This document shows, piece after piece, positions 7,567 to 16,362 of a stretch of 64,000 bases of DNA; the first letter of the stretch is position 1, and each line of letters opens with the position of its first letter. The notes beneath the pieces are model-generated. The model was given only the letters and a program-made list of their open reading frames with translations. It was not told the DNA's origin and did no database searches. The stretch is from UBA2210 sp036825195 (GTDB taxonomy: Bacteria; Desulfobacterota; Syntrophia; Syntrophales; UBA2210): assembly GCA_036825195.1 (NCBI GenBank), contig DAISYQ010000011.1:1-64000 (forward strand), written 5' to 3'. The position numbers and the translations under genes were made by a program.

Positions 7567-8557
7567 GATTCTATGCTTTCTGCGCCATCCGGACGGAGAC
7601 ACAGAACTCCTTCAGATAGCGGATGATGTGAGGAAAAAACGGTGTGGCGACGATGTGCACATACGGGGGATCATTGAATTCTCCAATCACTGCTGTCGGA
7701 ACTGTCTCTACTGTGGATTGAGACGGGACAACAAGGAACTGGATCGTTACCGGATGACGGAAGAGGAGATCGTTGACTGTGCCCGGCGGCTTGTCTCAGC
7801 AGGAACCAGGACGATAGTTCTCCAGTCGGGAGATGATTTCCATTACACCCGTTCCATGATCTGCCGTATCATCGAAAGGATCAAGGAGAGCGGTGACGTC
7901 GCCGTTACACTGAGCCTCGGTGAACGCCCTCTCGATGATTACCGGGCCTTCAGGATAGCAGGGGCTGATCGATATCTCCTGAAGCACGAGACGGCAAACA
8001 GAGACCTGTATCGCCAGCTGCACCCCGGTCAAGATCTGGAAGAAAGGGTGCGCATCTTAACATTTCTTCGGAGTATCGGATATCAGATTGGTTCGGGAAA
8101 TATCGTGGGCCTCCCCGGTCAGACGAGTGAGGATCTTTGCGAAGATATACTGCTGCTCGGGGATCTGGATGCCGATATGTCCTCCGTCGGGCTCTTTATT
8201 CCTCAACATGATACCCCTCTGTCGGAAAATCCCCCAGGAGACATACCCACGGCGCTGCGCGTTCTTGCTCTAGCAAGGATCATGACACAAAACTCTCACA
8301 TGCCGGTAACCACGGCAGTTGCAACCGCGGACCCCGAGCGGGGGCTCGTCCGCGGACTGATGGCCGGGGCAAATGTCATCATGCCGGATTACACGCCCGA
8401 TCTCTACCGGACCAACTATGTGATATACGATGGAAAGAGACAAATAACCCTGGAGCGAGCGAAAGAGGCAATCCGCGAGGCAGGGAGGACTATAGCCGAT
8501 ACCAGAGGCGATTCACTGAAACGAAAACCAAGATCTATGAATATAGAAACAATATAA
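7553..8557 (+). CDS. hydE: [FeFe]-hydrogenase maturase HydE (radical SAM)
   Basis: HydE acts after HydG in assembling the di-iron subcluster of the H-cluster on HydF. The radical-SAM CX3CX2C motif appears as 'HCCRNCLYCGLRRDN', followed by the TIM-barrel body with 'TIVLQSGDD' and 'HETANRDLYRQLHPGQDLEER', both familiar HydE/BioB-like segments. At 334 residues it has the usual length. The ATG at 7553 overlaps the preceding small gene by 14 bases. hydF begins 9 bases after its stop, with AAGGAG in the gap. No unusual substitutions were noticed in the conserved N-terminal cluster region. Confidence 0.95.
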   Translation: MKRDEILCFLRHPDGDTELLQIADDVRKKRCGDDVHIRGIIEFSNHCCRNCLYCGLRRDNKELDRYRMTEEEIVDCARRLVSAGTRTIVLQSGDDFHYTRSMICRIIERIKESGDVAVTLSLGERPLDDYRAFRIAGADRYLLKHETANRDLYRQLHPGQDLEERVRILTFLRSIGYQIGSGNIVGLPGQTSEDLCEDILLLGDLDADMSSVGLFIPQHDTPLSENPPGDIPTALRVLALARIMTQNSHMPVTTAVATADPERGLVRGLMAGANVIMPDYTPDLYRTNYVIYDGKRQITLERAKEAIREAGRTIADTRGDSLKRKPRSMNIETI

Positions 8558-8566
8558 GGAGACTCT

Positions 8567-9835
8567 ATGGCTATACTTGTTGATCGGGACCACATCGGTA
8601 TATTCGGTAAAATGAATTCGGGGAAGAGTTCTATCATGAATCTCTTGACTCAACAGGAGACATCCATTGTCGATCCCACCCCCGGCACAACGGCAGACAC
8701 GAAGATCGCCCTGCAGGAGATCCACGGCATGGGGCCGGTGAAGCTTTTCGACACCGCGGGAGCTGACGAGGGGAGTATCCTGGGAGATAAGAAACGCAAA
8801 AAAATCTTTGCCGACCTGAAAGAGTGCGATCTGGTTCTGCTGGTGATCGATCCGGGTAGCAGGATATTTGACATCGAGAATGAACTGTTGAGTCAGGCAC
8901 GCGATCTGGACAAACAGATCCTGGTCATCTACAACCTGTTCAAATCCGAAGATGAGGAGATGATAGATACGATTGAACAGAAACTGCCGCTGCTCAGGTT
9001 CTACAAAAAGATAATCCTTGTAGCGACGGACATTGATTTCCGGCAACTCCTGCTGCAGTTCATCCTGGATAACTTTGAATCCAAGAATCACAAGATGCCC
9101 CTTTTGCCGTTTCTTGAAGAAAATGAATTCTATATCCTCATCATCCCGATGGACGAAGAAACTCCCCCCGGCCGGTATCTACGTCCTCAGGCAATGGTGG
9201 AAGAATATATTACCCGCCACTGGGCCTATCCGGTCTCTTTCCGTCTGAATTTGGGGAAGGCACGCAGTAACAATGATCTTGAGAGGGAAGGGGAGAAGAA
9301 ACGTTTCCATGATCTGGTAAACGGATTGGGAAAACCGCCAAAAGCGGTCATAACGGATTCGCAGGCCATGGACGTGATGTCCCTGTGGTGCCCGGATCAG
9401 GTCCTCCTGACGACCTTTTCAATCGTGATGATCAACTACATCAGCCGGGGGCGTTTGAATCTGTTCGTAAAGGGGCTGAAGGCCTTGGATAGCTTTGAAG
9501 AGGGCGATACCGTCCTGATCGTAGAGGCGTGCAACCATTCACGGATCGGTGAGGACATCGGCACCGTCCAGATCCCTAATTACCTGAAGAAACGAAACCC
9601 GGGAGTCAGAATAGAACACAATTTCGGACGGGAATTCCAGGAAAACGAGGACCTCAAGAAGTATAAACTGGTGATTCACTGCGGTGGGTGTATGATCACT
9701 CCCCAGAAGTTGTCCGCGCGTATTCGGGATCTGGAAAATATCGGAGTGCCCTTTACAAATTATGGTCTGACCCTCTCGTACATGCAGGGGCAAGCGGCCT
9801 TGAACAAGGTGCTGATTCCTTGGAATCTTGCATAA
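8567..9835 (+). CDS. hydF: [FeFe]-hydrogenase maturation GTPase HydF
   Basis: HydF is the GTPase scaffold that receives the di-iron precursor and transfers it to apo-HydA. The 422-residue protein has a P-loop 'GKMNSGKSS' (residues 14-22), the switch motif 'DTAGADEG' and a TrmE-like G domain. A dimerisation domain follows, then a C-terminal cluster domain with 'ACNHSRIGED' and 'HCGGCM' (His371, Cys372, Cys375), the pattern expected for its [4Fe-4S] site. It ends the maturation operon; the next gene has its own ribosome site 85 bases later. All three maturases are therefore present, and the hydrogenase should be matured entirely from this locus. Confidence 0.96.
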   Translation: MAILVDRDHIGIFGKMNSGKSSIMNLLTQQETSIVDPTPGTTADTKIALQEIHGMGPVKLFDTAGADEGSILGDKKRKKIFADLKECDLVLLVIDPGSRIFDIENELLSQARDLDKQILVIYNLFKSEDEEMIDTIEQKLPLLRFYKKIILVATDIDFRQLLLQFILDNFESKNHKMPLLPFLEENEFYILIIPMDEETPPGRYLRPQAMVEEYITRHWAYPVSFRLNLGKARSNNDLEREGEKKRFHDLVNGLGKPPKAVITDSQAMDVMSLWCPDQVLLTTFSIVMINYISRGRLNLFVKGLKALDSFEEGDTVLIVEACNHSRIGEDIGTVQIPNYLKKRNPGVRIEHNFGREFQENEDLKKYKLVIHCGGCMITPQKLSARIRDLENIGVPFTNYGLTLSYMQGQAALNKVLIPWNLA

Positions 9836-9920
9836 AATCTATGTTATAGAGACATTTTTGAGTCGCTCACCATCCTGATTTGTGCTATGAGACGTGAAAA
9901 CTTATAAGGAGGGTTTTTAT

Positions 9921-10484
9921 ATGTCTGAACAAAAGTTGGGGAACCCCGCCGTCGTGGGACTGGCGGGATTCGGTTTGACGACGCTCGTATTGCAGTTTCA
10001 CAATGTCGGCTGGTGTGGAGCAGGTCCGGTTGTCGCGCTCGGTTTGATTTTCGGGGGGGTGGCGCAGATGATCGCCGGACTGCAGGAAATGAAAACGGGG
10101 AATAATTTCGGATACAGTGCCTTCACGACCTACGGCGCTTTCTGGATTTCCCTGGCTATTATCCTTCTATTGAATCACTTTGGTATCTACAAGTCGAGTA
10201 CGACCGATGTGGGATGGTTCCTCGTAGCGTTTACGGGCTATACGGCGATCATGTGGATCGGTTCCATGCGCGTAAACGGAGCACTTGCAATGACCTTTAC
10301 CCTTTTGCTGATAGGGTTCATTCTTCTTGATTTTGCCCATTTCGGATTTCCGGCCATGACGAAGGTGGCCGGATACGAATTGATGGCCTGTGCCCTGATG
10401 GCCTGGTATACGATGGCACATATCATTTTGGGTGATGTCTTCGAGAGAGACGTTTTCCCTGCGGGTAAACCGTGGCTTAATTAA
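9921..10484 (+). CDS. GPR1/FUN34/YaaH (SatP) family acetate/succinate transporter
   Basis: The 187-residue protein carries the family signature near its N-terminus ('NPAVVGLAGFGLTTLVLQF') and six hydrophobic segments, matching bacterial SatP/YaaH proteins that move acetate and succinate with protons across the inner membrane. The ATG at 9921 is chosen because AAGGAGG sits about 11 bases upstream; a longer in-frame start at 9894 adds a charged leader not expected in the family. A strong terminator follows at once. Placement after the hydrogenase operon fits export of fermentation acetate, or uptake of acetate, but the direction cannot be read from sequence. Confidence 0.92.
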   Translation: MSEQKLGNPAVVGLAGFGLTTLVLQFHNVGWCGAGPVVALGLIFGGVAQMIAGLQEMKTGNNFGYSAFTTYGAFWISLAIILLLNHFGIYKSSTTDVGWFLVAFTGYTAIMWIGSMRVNGALAMTFTLLLIGFILLDFAHFGFPAMTKVAGYELMACALMAWYTMAHIILGDVFERDVFPAGKPWLN

Positions 10485-10498
10485 GCAGTTATCGTACG

Positions 10499-10535
10499 GG
10501 TCCGCCGGATGAAACCGGCGGGCCTTTTCTTTTTT
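10499..10535 (+). terminator. Intrinsic terminator after the SatP-type gene
   Basis: A 10-bp stem (10499-10508 with 10515-10524, one G-U pair) around the loop ATGAAA is followed by TTTTCTTTTTT. It is a textbook Rho-independent terminator for the transporter. Confidence 0.9.
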
Positions 10536-10645
10536 CGATATCTTTCTTACCTTGAATTCCGCCTTGCTGCATTACACCTTCTTTCTCGGGAGATTGTAGA
10601 CGGTAATTCTTACAAGTGATCTTATTTCGTTTGTCTCTTTTTCCC

Positions 10646-10804
10646 TTGACAAAATTTCATTATAGTGTATTTTCTTAATACATTACAACGGTTACGTTAG
10701 TATTAAGAAATAAATGATTCACCCATAGCCGGTAAGCCAGGAGAAAGCCATGGAGTGATTAGGATACAACCCCCGTTTCTTCAATGGAGAGCGGGGGTTT
10801 TTTT
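10646..10804 (+). ncRNA. Repeated RNA element, copy A: promoter, bulged hairpin, terminator
   Basis: The promoter is TTGACA (10646-10651), a 16-bp spacer and TATTTT (10668-10673) within GTGTATTTTCTT. The predicted transcript of about 125 nt contains a hairpin, TCACCCAT (10719-10726) with ATGGAGTGA (10750-10758), one A bulged, closing a 23-nt loop that contains CCAGGAG. Nine bases later comes a terminator: AACCCCCG (10768-10775) with CGGGGGTT (10792-10799), then seven Ts. The same layout recurs at 37.71 and 38.73 kb. The element lies 121 bases before the aldehyde dehydrogenase gene, so it may be a small RNA gene or an attenuated leader. Confidence 0.65.
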
Positions 10805-10925
10805 GCGGTATAGGTGGCAGATTCGCGGAAACGTATGTTCTGGATTATAACGAGGATATAAAGAGGGCAACCGGACCTGGTAAGGGCAGGACCCTCGACG
10901 ATACAATCGGATAGGGAGGTAGCGT

Positions 10926-12509
10926 ATGTCTTTACAGCCAGTATTGATCGCCGGTGAATGGCGGCAGTCGGAAAACCCGGTTGATTCGTTTACCGCATTC
11001 AATCCCGCAATAAAGTCGCCTTTGGAGGATCACTATCCCGTTTCGGGGATGGAAGATGTCGAATCGGCCCTGATGGCGGCACGGGCTGCCGTTGGGGAGC
11101 TTCGCACCGTTTCGCCGGGAACGATTGCAGGATTTCTCAGAAAATTTGCCCAGAATATCGAAGACCGTGCAGAAACACTGATCGAAATGGCCAATCAAGA
11201 GACGGCCTTGCCCCTGGACCCACGCCTCAGATCCGTCGAATTGCCCCGTACCGTCGATCAGTTACGACAGGCCGCCACCGCTGCCTGCGATCAATCATGG
11301 TGTCAGGCCACAATCGATACGAAAACAAATATCCGTTCCCACTATGGTCCGCTGGGGGGTCCCGTGATTGTGTTTGGTCCCAACAATTTCCCCTTTGCGT
11401 TCAACTCTGCAGCCGGGGGGGATTTCGCTGCGGCCATAGCGGTGGGGAACCCGGTTATCGCAAAGGCCAACACGGGACATCCCGGTACAACAAAACTCTT
11501 TGCTCAGGCCGCCTTTGATGCAGTTCGAGTCAGCGGCCTGCCGGGAGGAATGGTCCAGTTGCTCTATCGAACACCGCCGGATGTTGGATTCGCCTTGGTG
11601 TCCCATCCGCTTACCGGGGCTACGGGATTTACCGGCAGCAAATCGGCAGGTCTGACCCTGAAGGCCGCCGCAGACAAAGCGGGCAAGCCTATTTATCTGG
11701 AAATGTCGAGTATCAACCCCGTCTTTATCCTTCCTGGCGCACTGGAGGAACGATTGACCGAGGTGGCCGGAGAACTGTATGCATCATGCTCTCTCGGTGG
11801 GGGTCAATTCTGCACCAATCCGGGTCTCGTCGTCGTACAGAAGGGAGGACAGAGTGAGGCTTTCATCGCCGAAGTCAGTTGTTATTTTGAAGAAAATCCG
11901 GCAGGGACGCTTCTTGGACCGCAGGGGCCGGGGAATATTGCCAATGCCCTGAGGGTGCTTCGTCAACATGGTGCCGAGGTTCTCACCGGTGGCCAGGAAC
12001 TCGACGGTACCGGCTATGCCTTTGCTAATACCCTGCTTCGTGTGTCAGGTGATGCCTTTCTGGCAAACCCGAAGGCTCTTCAGACCGAAGCGTACGGAAC
12101 CGTCAGTCTCATCGTCTGCGCCCGTGATGACGCCCAGATGGAGGAGCTTGCCGAAGCGCTGGAAGGCAGTCTCACCGGTTGTATTTACAGCCACACGGAA
12201 GGACATGATGATCCGTTATATGATCGGATAGAGCCGGTGCTCATCGAGAAAGTGGGCCGTCTCCTCAATGACAAGATGCCCACCGGCGTTGCCGTCAGTC
12301 CGGCGATGCATCATGGCGGACCCTATCCCGCAACGGGACATCCGGGTTTCACCGCCGTGGGGATTCCCGCCTCGATGCTCCGATTTGCCGCGCGGCGCTC
12401 CTATGACAATGTCCGGCAGCACCGCCTCCCTTCTTCTCTGCTCGATAAAAATCCCACCGGCAGCATGTGGCGTTTTATCGATCTTGAGTGGACGCAGCGA
12501 TACCTGTGA
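10926..12509 (+). CDS. NAD(P)-dependent aldehyde dehydrogenase, 2,5-dioxovalerate dehydrogenase type
   Basis: The 527-residue enzyme oxidises an aldehyde to the acid. It resembles the alpha-ketoglutaric semialdehyde (2,5-dioxovalerate) dehydrogenase branch, whose members have 'GPLGGPVIVFGPNNFPFAFN' before the cofactor-binding region and are longer than ordinary ALDHs. The general base Glu259 is in 'LEMSSINPVF', and the catalytic Cys296 is in 'GGGQFCTNPG'. The ribosome site GGGAGG is 7 bases before the ATG. The next gene is an LhgO-like oxidase, so a role in C5 dicarboxylate (2-oxoglutarate/2-hydroxyglutarate) chemistry is plausible, but substrate is inferred from family only. A repeated RNA element lies just upstream and may attenuate it. 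Confidence 0.88.
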   Translation: MSLQPVLIAGEWRQSENPVDSFTAFNPAIKSPLEDHYPVSGMEDVESALMAARAAVGELRTVSPGTIAGFLRKFAQNIEDRAETLIEMANQETALPLDPRLRSVELPRTVDQLRQAATAACDQSWCQATIDTKTNIRSHYGPLGGPVIVFGPNNFPFAFNSAAGGDFAAAIAVGNPVIAKANTGHPGTTKLFAQAAFDAVRVSGLPGGMVQLLYRTPPDVGFALVSHPLTGATGFTGSKSAGLTLKAAADKAGKPIYLEMSSINPVFILPGALEERLTEVAGELYASCSLGGGQFCTNPGLVVVQKGGQSEAFIAEVSCYFEENPAGTLLGPQGPGNIANALRVLRQHGAEVLTGGQELDGTGYAFANTLLRVSGDAFLANPKALQTEAYGTVSLIVCARDDAQMEELAEALEGSLTGCIYSHTEGHDDPLYDRIEPVLIEKVGRLLNDKMPTGVAVSPAMHHGGPYPATGHPGFTAVGIPASMLRFAARRSYDNVRQHRLPSSLLDKNPTGSMWRFIDLEWTQRYL

Positions 12510-12595
12510 GTGTCAGCGATGAGAGGATCGCATCCGTTCTATTTCGTATCCATTATTTCAATAGAGATATGGCTGTAATCCCGTTCGGACTCTTC

Positions 12596-12718
12596 ATAAC
12601 TCGTTTTTCCTTGACAATCCCGACAAAAAGACGTTCTATCCCTTCACGTTCAAGGGGGTAGCATCATGGAGGGATTGAAAGTCGAATCCCTCTTCTCGAT
12701 AAGAAGAACGGGGTTTGT
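12596..12718 (+). promoter_or_regulatory. Leader of the LhgO-like gene: RNA element copy D with compensatory hairpin
   Basis: ATCCCTTCA (12638-12646) pairs with TGGAGGGAT (12667-12675) over 9 bp with one G-U pair, closing a 20-nt loop with CAAGGGGG. Nine bases on, AATCCC+TCTTCT pairs with AGAAGA+GGGGTT (12685-12715), followed by TTTGTGT. Hairpin size, loop length and spacing match copies B and C, yet the bases differ in a paired way. A TTGACA (12611-12616) lies just before it, with a poor -10 (TTCTAT) that overlaps the hairpin, so the real start of this RNA is unclear. The 20 bases up to TTGAC (12596-12615) recur almost exactly at 13915-13934. Confidence 0.45.
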
Positions 12719-12736
12719 GTCAGGGAGACTGAAGGG

Positions 12737-13858
12737 ATGACAGACGCTCGATTTGACATAACGATCATCGGAGCCGGTATCATCGGCCTTGCCATAGCGG
12801 AAGCACTGTCGGCACGGTATGACAATGTCCTGTTGGTCGAGAAACGAGGAACCTTCGGTCAGGAGACGAGCAGCCGGAACAGTGAAGTCATTCACGCGGG
12901 CATCTATTATCCACCGGATTTTCTCAAGGCCCGTTTCTGCCGCGAGGGCAATCGGGACCTGTACGAATGGTGCAGGGAACACGGCATATCCCACAGAAGG
13001 ATTGGAAAACTGATTGTTGCCGTGACCGACGATGAAGTTGAAGAACTCTGGAAGATCAAGGAACAGGCATTCCGTAATGATGTCAACGACCTTTTCTTCC
13101 TTACCAAAGAGGATATCGCTGACCGCGAACCGTACATCAGAGTCAGGGAGAGCCTCTTTTCTCCGTCAACAGGGATCATCGACTCCCACGCCCTGATGAA
13201 CTCATTCCTGATCGGCGCTCAATCACAGGGAACCGTGGTTGCCTTTAACACCGAGATTACGGCCGTTCATTTTGACGGCGATACCTACGAACTGGAGACG
13301 AACGGCGGAGAGTACCGGTTCACGACAAATATTCTCATCAACAGCGCGGGACTGTTTGCCGACAGCATCGCCGCTCTGGTCGGAATCGATATAGACAGGG
13401 CCGGATACCGCCTCGCATACTGCAAGGGAAACTATTTCTCCGCATCTCCGTCACCGAAGCTTCAACATCTGGTATATCCCGTTCCGCCGGGCAACAAAGA
13501 GGGTCTCGGTATTCACGCCACCCTCGACCTCGGCGGTCGAGTCCGTTTCGGTCCCGATGTCGAGTATGTCAACAACCTAGACTACGTGGTCAATGAAGAT
13601 CTAAAAGATTGCTTCCATAGCGCCATAGCGAGATACCTCCCCCATGTAAAGAAGGAATCACTGCACCCCGATATGTGCGGTATCAGGCCGAAGCTCCAGG
13701 CACCCGGTGAGGAATACCACGATTTCATCATCCGTGAAGAAAGCGGGCTCGGTTATCCCCGGCTGATCAACCTCCTGGGTATCGAATCACCAGGGCTGAC
13801 TGCCTGCATTCCTATAGCCCGATATGTATCCTCGATCGTCGAATCATCGAGAGACTAG
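12737..13858 (+). CDS. LhgO-like FAD-dependent L-2-hydroxyglutarate oxidase/dehydrogenase family protein
   Basis: The 373-residue protein belongs to the DAO superfamily. The FAD-binding motif 'GAGIIGLAIAEAL' is at residues 12-24, and the segment 'SSRNSEVIHAGIYYPP' is characteristic of L-2-hydroxyglutarate oxidases, which oxidise the alpha-hydroxy acid to 2-oxoglutarate. The C-terminal half keeps 'LGIHATLDLGGRVRFGPDVE', another LhgO block. There is no membrane segment; family members are peripheral and feed quinones or a flavoprotein. The start has GGGAG and AAGGG just upstream. Neighbouring an ALDH of the 2-oxoglutarate semialdehyde type, it may belong to C5 acid turnover. Related glycerol-3-phosphate-type dehydrogenases are the main alternative. 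Confidence 0.85.
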   Translation: MTDARFDITIIGAGIIGLAIAEALSARYDNVLLVEKRGTFGQETSSRNSEVIHAGIYYPPDFLKARFCREGNRDLYEWCREHGISHRRIGKLIVAVTDDEVEELWKIKEQAFRNDVNDLFFLTKEDIADREPYIRVRESLFSPSTGIIDSHALMNSFLIGAQSQGTVVAFNTEITAVHFDGDTYELETNGGEYRFTTNILINSAGLFADSIAALVGIDIDRAGYRLAYCKGNYFSASPSPKLQHLVYPVPPGNKEGLGIHATLDLGGRVRFGPDVEYVNNLDYVVNEDLKDCFHSAIARYLPHVKKESLHPDMCGIRPKLQAPGEEYHDFIIREESGLGYPRLINLLGIESPGLTACIPIARYVSSIVESSRD

Positions 13859-14208
13859 AACAAGATAGAAAAGATACCTCTCATCAATCTAATATCAATC
13901 AGTTAAACAATAGAATAACTCGTTTTTTCTTGACTAACGATAAATCATACTACTAAAATACACTTCATATTTTGCCGGGGGAGAAACTCTTTTGGCGATC
14001 TATCACCATTTGGAATTTCCGAACCACGACATACACTTCACTGAATCACTCCACTATCCATCGAAACTGACAATTCAAAACCAGTAAATCAGGCTAACTC
14101 GAACATATATTCGTATCGATAATAAAGGTTGAAACGCCATCGATCCTACCTCCTACTCATGGTTACAATCTCCTTCAACAACCATGTAACGGAAGGAGGT
14201 ATGATGTC
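13859..14208. other. Intergenic region with a promoter for the 14.2-16.7 kb gene block
   Basis: No gene is visible. TTGACT (13930-13935) and TAAAAT (13954-13959) are 18 bases apart and form the best promoter. The 20 bases up to TTGAC repeat those at 12596-12615 with one difference. A GGAAGGAGG ribosome site at the 3' end serves the next gene. No terminator for the LhgO-like gene was found. Confidence 0.55.
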
Positions 14209-14598
14209 ATGTCTGGATATCTTATCTGGTACATCACAGTGATCTTCTTGTTCCCGTTAATCCTTATGAGTATAAACGCGATACTTGATCACCAAAGAAT
14301 CAAAAATCAAAAAGATGACCCTGATGATAAGGGGATATCGGGATTTCGCAGAGCTACAATTGCCCTTACGCTTATTATTATCATCGGCATTTCTTTGTTC
14401 CACCTTATTGTCGTAAAGACCGAGGTGAACGTGTCCAGCGAAATGGTTGGAAATATCTTAAGCATGCTGACCGGTGTCGTTGCCTCAATCGCCGGTTTCT
14501 ATTTTGGCGGTAAGGGGGCACTCGATACCTCAAGTGGAAAGCCATCGGAAGGCATCAGTGACGATGATGCAGCAAGAAACCGTAAGAAAAGGAGGTAA
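14209..14598 (+). CDS. Small integral membrane protein of unknown function
   Basis: The 129-residue protein has three hydrophobic helices: one at residues 4-24, one at about 50-70 ('ATIALTLIIIIGISLFHLIV') and one at about 84-102. The third contains 'GVVASIAGFYFGGKGA', a glycine-rich helix seen in many small envelope proteins. The C-terminus is charged and ends in 'NRKKRR', probably cytoplasmic. GGAAGGAGG lies 9 bases before the ATG, a very strong ribosome site. The next gene starts 14 bases after the stop. I do not recognise a named family. The four genes from here to 16.7 kb look like one unit of envelope-associated proteins. Confidence 0.75.
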   Translation: MSGYLIWYITVIFLFPLILMSINAILDHQRIKNQKDDPDDKGISGFRRATIALTLIIIIGISLFHLIVVKTEVNVSSEMVGNILSMLTGVVASIAGFYFGGKGALDTSSGKPSEGISDDDAARNRKKRR

Positions 14599-14612
14599 GT
14601 TGTGAAATAGAT

Positions 14613-15686
14613 ATGCATTATTATGGGATATTTGCACTGGCCCGGGCAGCGGGACTCAATCACGAAGCGGCACATATCATAGCGACGGCTTCGCAATTTG
14701 TCGATGACAATGGGAACAAGGGTCATGTGATCTTCGACGACGGAGGGAGGATTGACTTCGAAGCCACAGCACACCATACGACCAACTTGAAAAATACCAA
14801 TGAAGAGGATCAGCGCCAGATATGGGTGCCCTTTCATTTCCTGCCCGGTAATGAAGGAGATACGTTTCTTGAGTGCCTCGTGTGCCGGAAGGACAGCGAA
14901 ATTGCCCGGGAAATGGTCGAACATAACCTTTCTAACATGCATCAGCCTTTTGCCCTGGAGGTGGCAGGAATCACCGCCCATGTGTACGCCGACACCTTCT
15001 CCCATTATGGTTTTTCCGGTGTGAGCGACAGTGAAAACAAGATAGTCAATGACAGCTTCGATCTTGGAGTACTGAAGCCATCAATTGAGAAATATTTGGA
15101 AGAGAAAGCGACTCAGTTTCTGAAAAGGTATGGAATAGAATGCGCCCCTCTGGAGTATCTTATATCATATGGAGCGGAAAAATTGTCGTGCGCACTCGGG
15201 CACGGTGCGGCGCTAGCCTATCCTGACAGGCCCTACCTTGTCTGGAGTTTTGTGTACGAAAAGACACGGCAACGATGCGAAGACCGAAATAATCCCAGGA
15301 CCTTCCTTGAAGGATGCGCGGGCCTTTACAAATTCTTTAGAAACATTGCCGAAGCACGGCCGGAATTCGCTGGCAAGGGATTCAAAACGTTTGAAGAAGT
15401 CAAACAGCCGATAACGCACATTCTCATTAAGCAGGCAAAGAAGAATGGCCGCATCAATGCGTGGAAAACCGCCGTTCAAGAAGGGGTGTTCTTTACCGGC
15501 GACAGTCAGAGGATACCGCCGTATATGGGTGACAGGTGGCATCGAGAAATCGATGTCTTGAAAAAAACAAAATGGTCAAAAAAAGCATTGGATATGCCGC
15601 TATACCGTTTCTTACAGGCCGCGGCGTTTCACCGCACCTATGTGTTACGGACGCTGCTCCCTGCACACGGTCTGGTCGTTGCCTGA
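14613..15686 (+). CDS. DUF6765-like protein with a phospholipase C-type histidine pattern
   Basis: The 357-residue protein is soluble and lacks an obvious signal peptide. Histidines and aspartates are spaced like those of the zinc-dependent phospholipase C / S1-P1 nuclease fold: 'HEAAHIIATASQFVDDN' near residue 17, 'AHHTTN' at about 54-58 and 'HVYADTFSHYGFSG' near 125-138. These resemble the DUF6765 family, for which I know of no demonstrated activity. Metal binding and hydrolase activity are therefore inference. It follows the small membrane protein after 14 bases and precedes another membrane protein. A weak AGGAGG 22 bases upstream and an in-frame ATG choice leave the exact start somewhat uncertain. 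Confidence 0.7.
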   Translation: MHYYGIFALARAAGLNHEAAHIIATASQFVDDNGNKGHVIFDDGGRIDFEATAHHTTNLKNTNEEDQRQIWVPFHFLPGNEGDTFLECLVCRKDSEIAREMVEHNLSNMHQPFALEVAGITAHVYADTFSHYGFSGVSDSENKIVNDSFDLGVLKPSIEKYLEEKATQFLKRYGIECAPLEYLISYGAEKLSCALGHGAALAYPDRPYLVWSFVYEKTRQRCEDRNNPRTFLEGCAGLYKFFRNIAEARPEFAGKGFKTFEEVKQPITHILIKQAKKNGRINAWKTAVQEGVFFTGDSQRIPPYMGDRWHREIDVLKKTKWSKKALDMPLYRFLQAAAFHRTYVLRTLLPAHGLVVA

Positions 15687-15785
15687 AAGGAGAGGTTGAA
15701 TGCCGTTGCCCTGCCCGTATCTCTGACCGAACCGGATGCGATAGCATTTTCATGACAATTAACGATAAACGAAGAGGTAGATACG

Positions 15786-16340
15786 ATGAACATAACTGAA
15801 ATCATTATCTACGTAGTTGTCACCGTGATCCTGCCGATTCTGCCCGCCTATATTCTTTACAAGACCCTTCCTGCGGGCAAGTCTATTGTTAGGGGACCAT
15901 TCAAGGGACTCAACATCCAACTGACAGGAGCCTTTGCTGGATATTTTCTTATCATTCTTACCGTCTTTGGATTCATTGAACTGAGGGTGCGGGAACGCTG
16001 TCAGATATGGCAGGTGACAGGATATGTCGTACTCGAAGATGATTTATCTCCTATAGAGACAAAGGCCATCCTTGTCTCAGAGCAACCTCCATCGGGGACC
16101 GTGAATGAAGACGGGAGTTTCAAGGTAAACATCCTGGTCCATCACGGTGCAACCGGGGAACTAGAGTGGCCCATACTTGTCTTTGATCATCCCAGCGAAC
16201 GGTATGATGTTGTGCCCATAGACCCGTCGACAAAAAAATACCCTTTTGGGGTACCGCCATACCGTAAAACCCATCATAACCTCCGTAAACTTGTCATCAT
16301 AGACGATCGTGTGGTTCTGAAAAAGAAACCCGTAAAGTGA
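15786..16340 (+). CDS. Membrane-anchored protein with an extracytoplasmic beta-domain, unknown function
   Basis: The 184-residue protein has two N-terminal membrane helices (about residues 4-25 and 45-66), followed by a region that reads as a small beta-sandwich: 'WQVTGYVVLEDDLSPIETKA', then 'GTVNEDGSFKVNILV'. That pattern recalls carboxypeptidase regulatory-like domains, which usually act as binding or structural modules. The next gene encodes a secreted protein of the same general type, so the two may interact at the cell surface. AGAGG lies 8 bases before the ATG. No named family is recognised and no catalytic residues are evident. Confidence 0.7.
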   Translation: MNITEIIIYVVVTVILPILPAYILYKTLPAGKSIVRGPFKGLNIQLTGAFAGYFLIILTVFGFIELRVRERCQIWQVTGYVVLEDDLSPIETKAILVSEQPPSGTVNEDGSFKVNILVHHGATGELEWPILVFDHPSERYDVVPIDPSTKKYPFGVPPYRKTHHNLRKLVIIDDRVVLKKKPVK

Positions 16341-16362
16341 AAAAGTCTTCAGGAGGTCTGGT

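Noticed and set aside
10646..10804. c-di-GMP (GEMM) or cobalamin riboswitch
   Set aside because: The GEMM GCAAAGCC block and the cobalamin box are absent; only short purine stretches resemble them.
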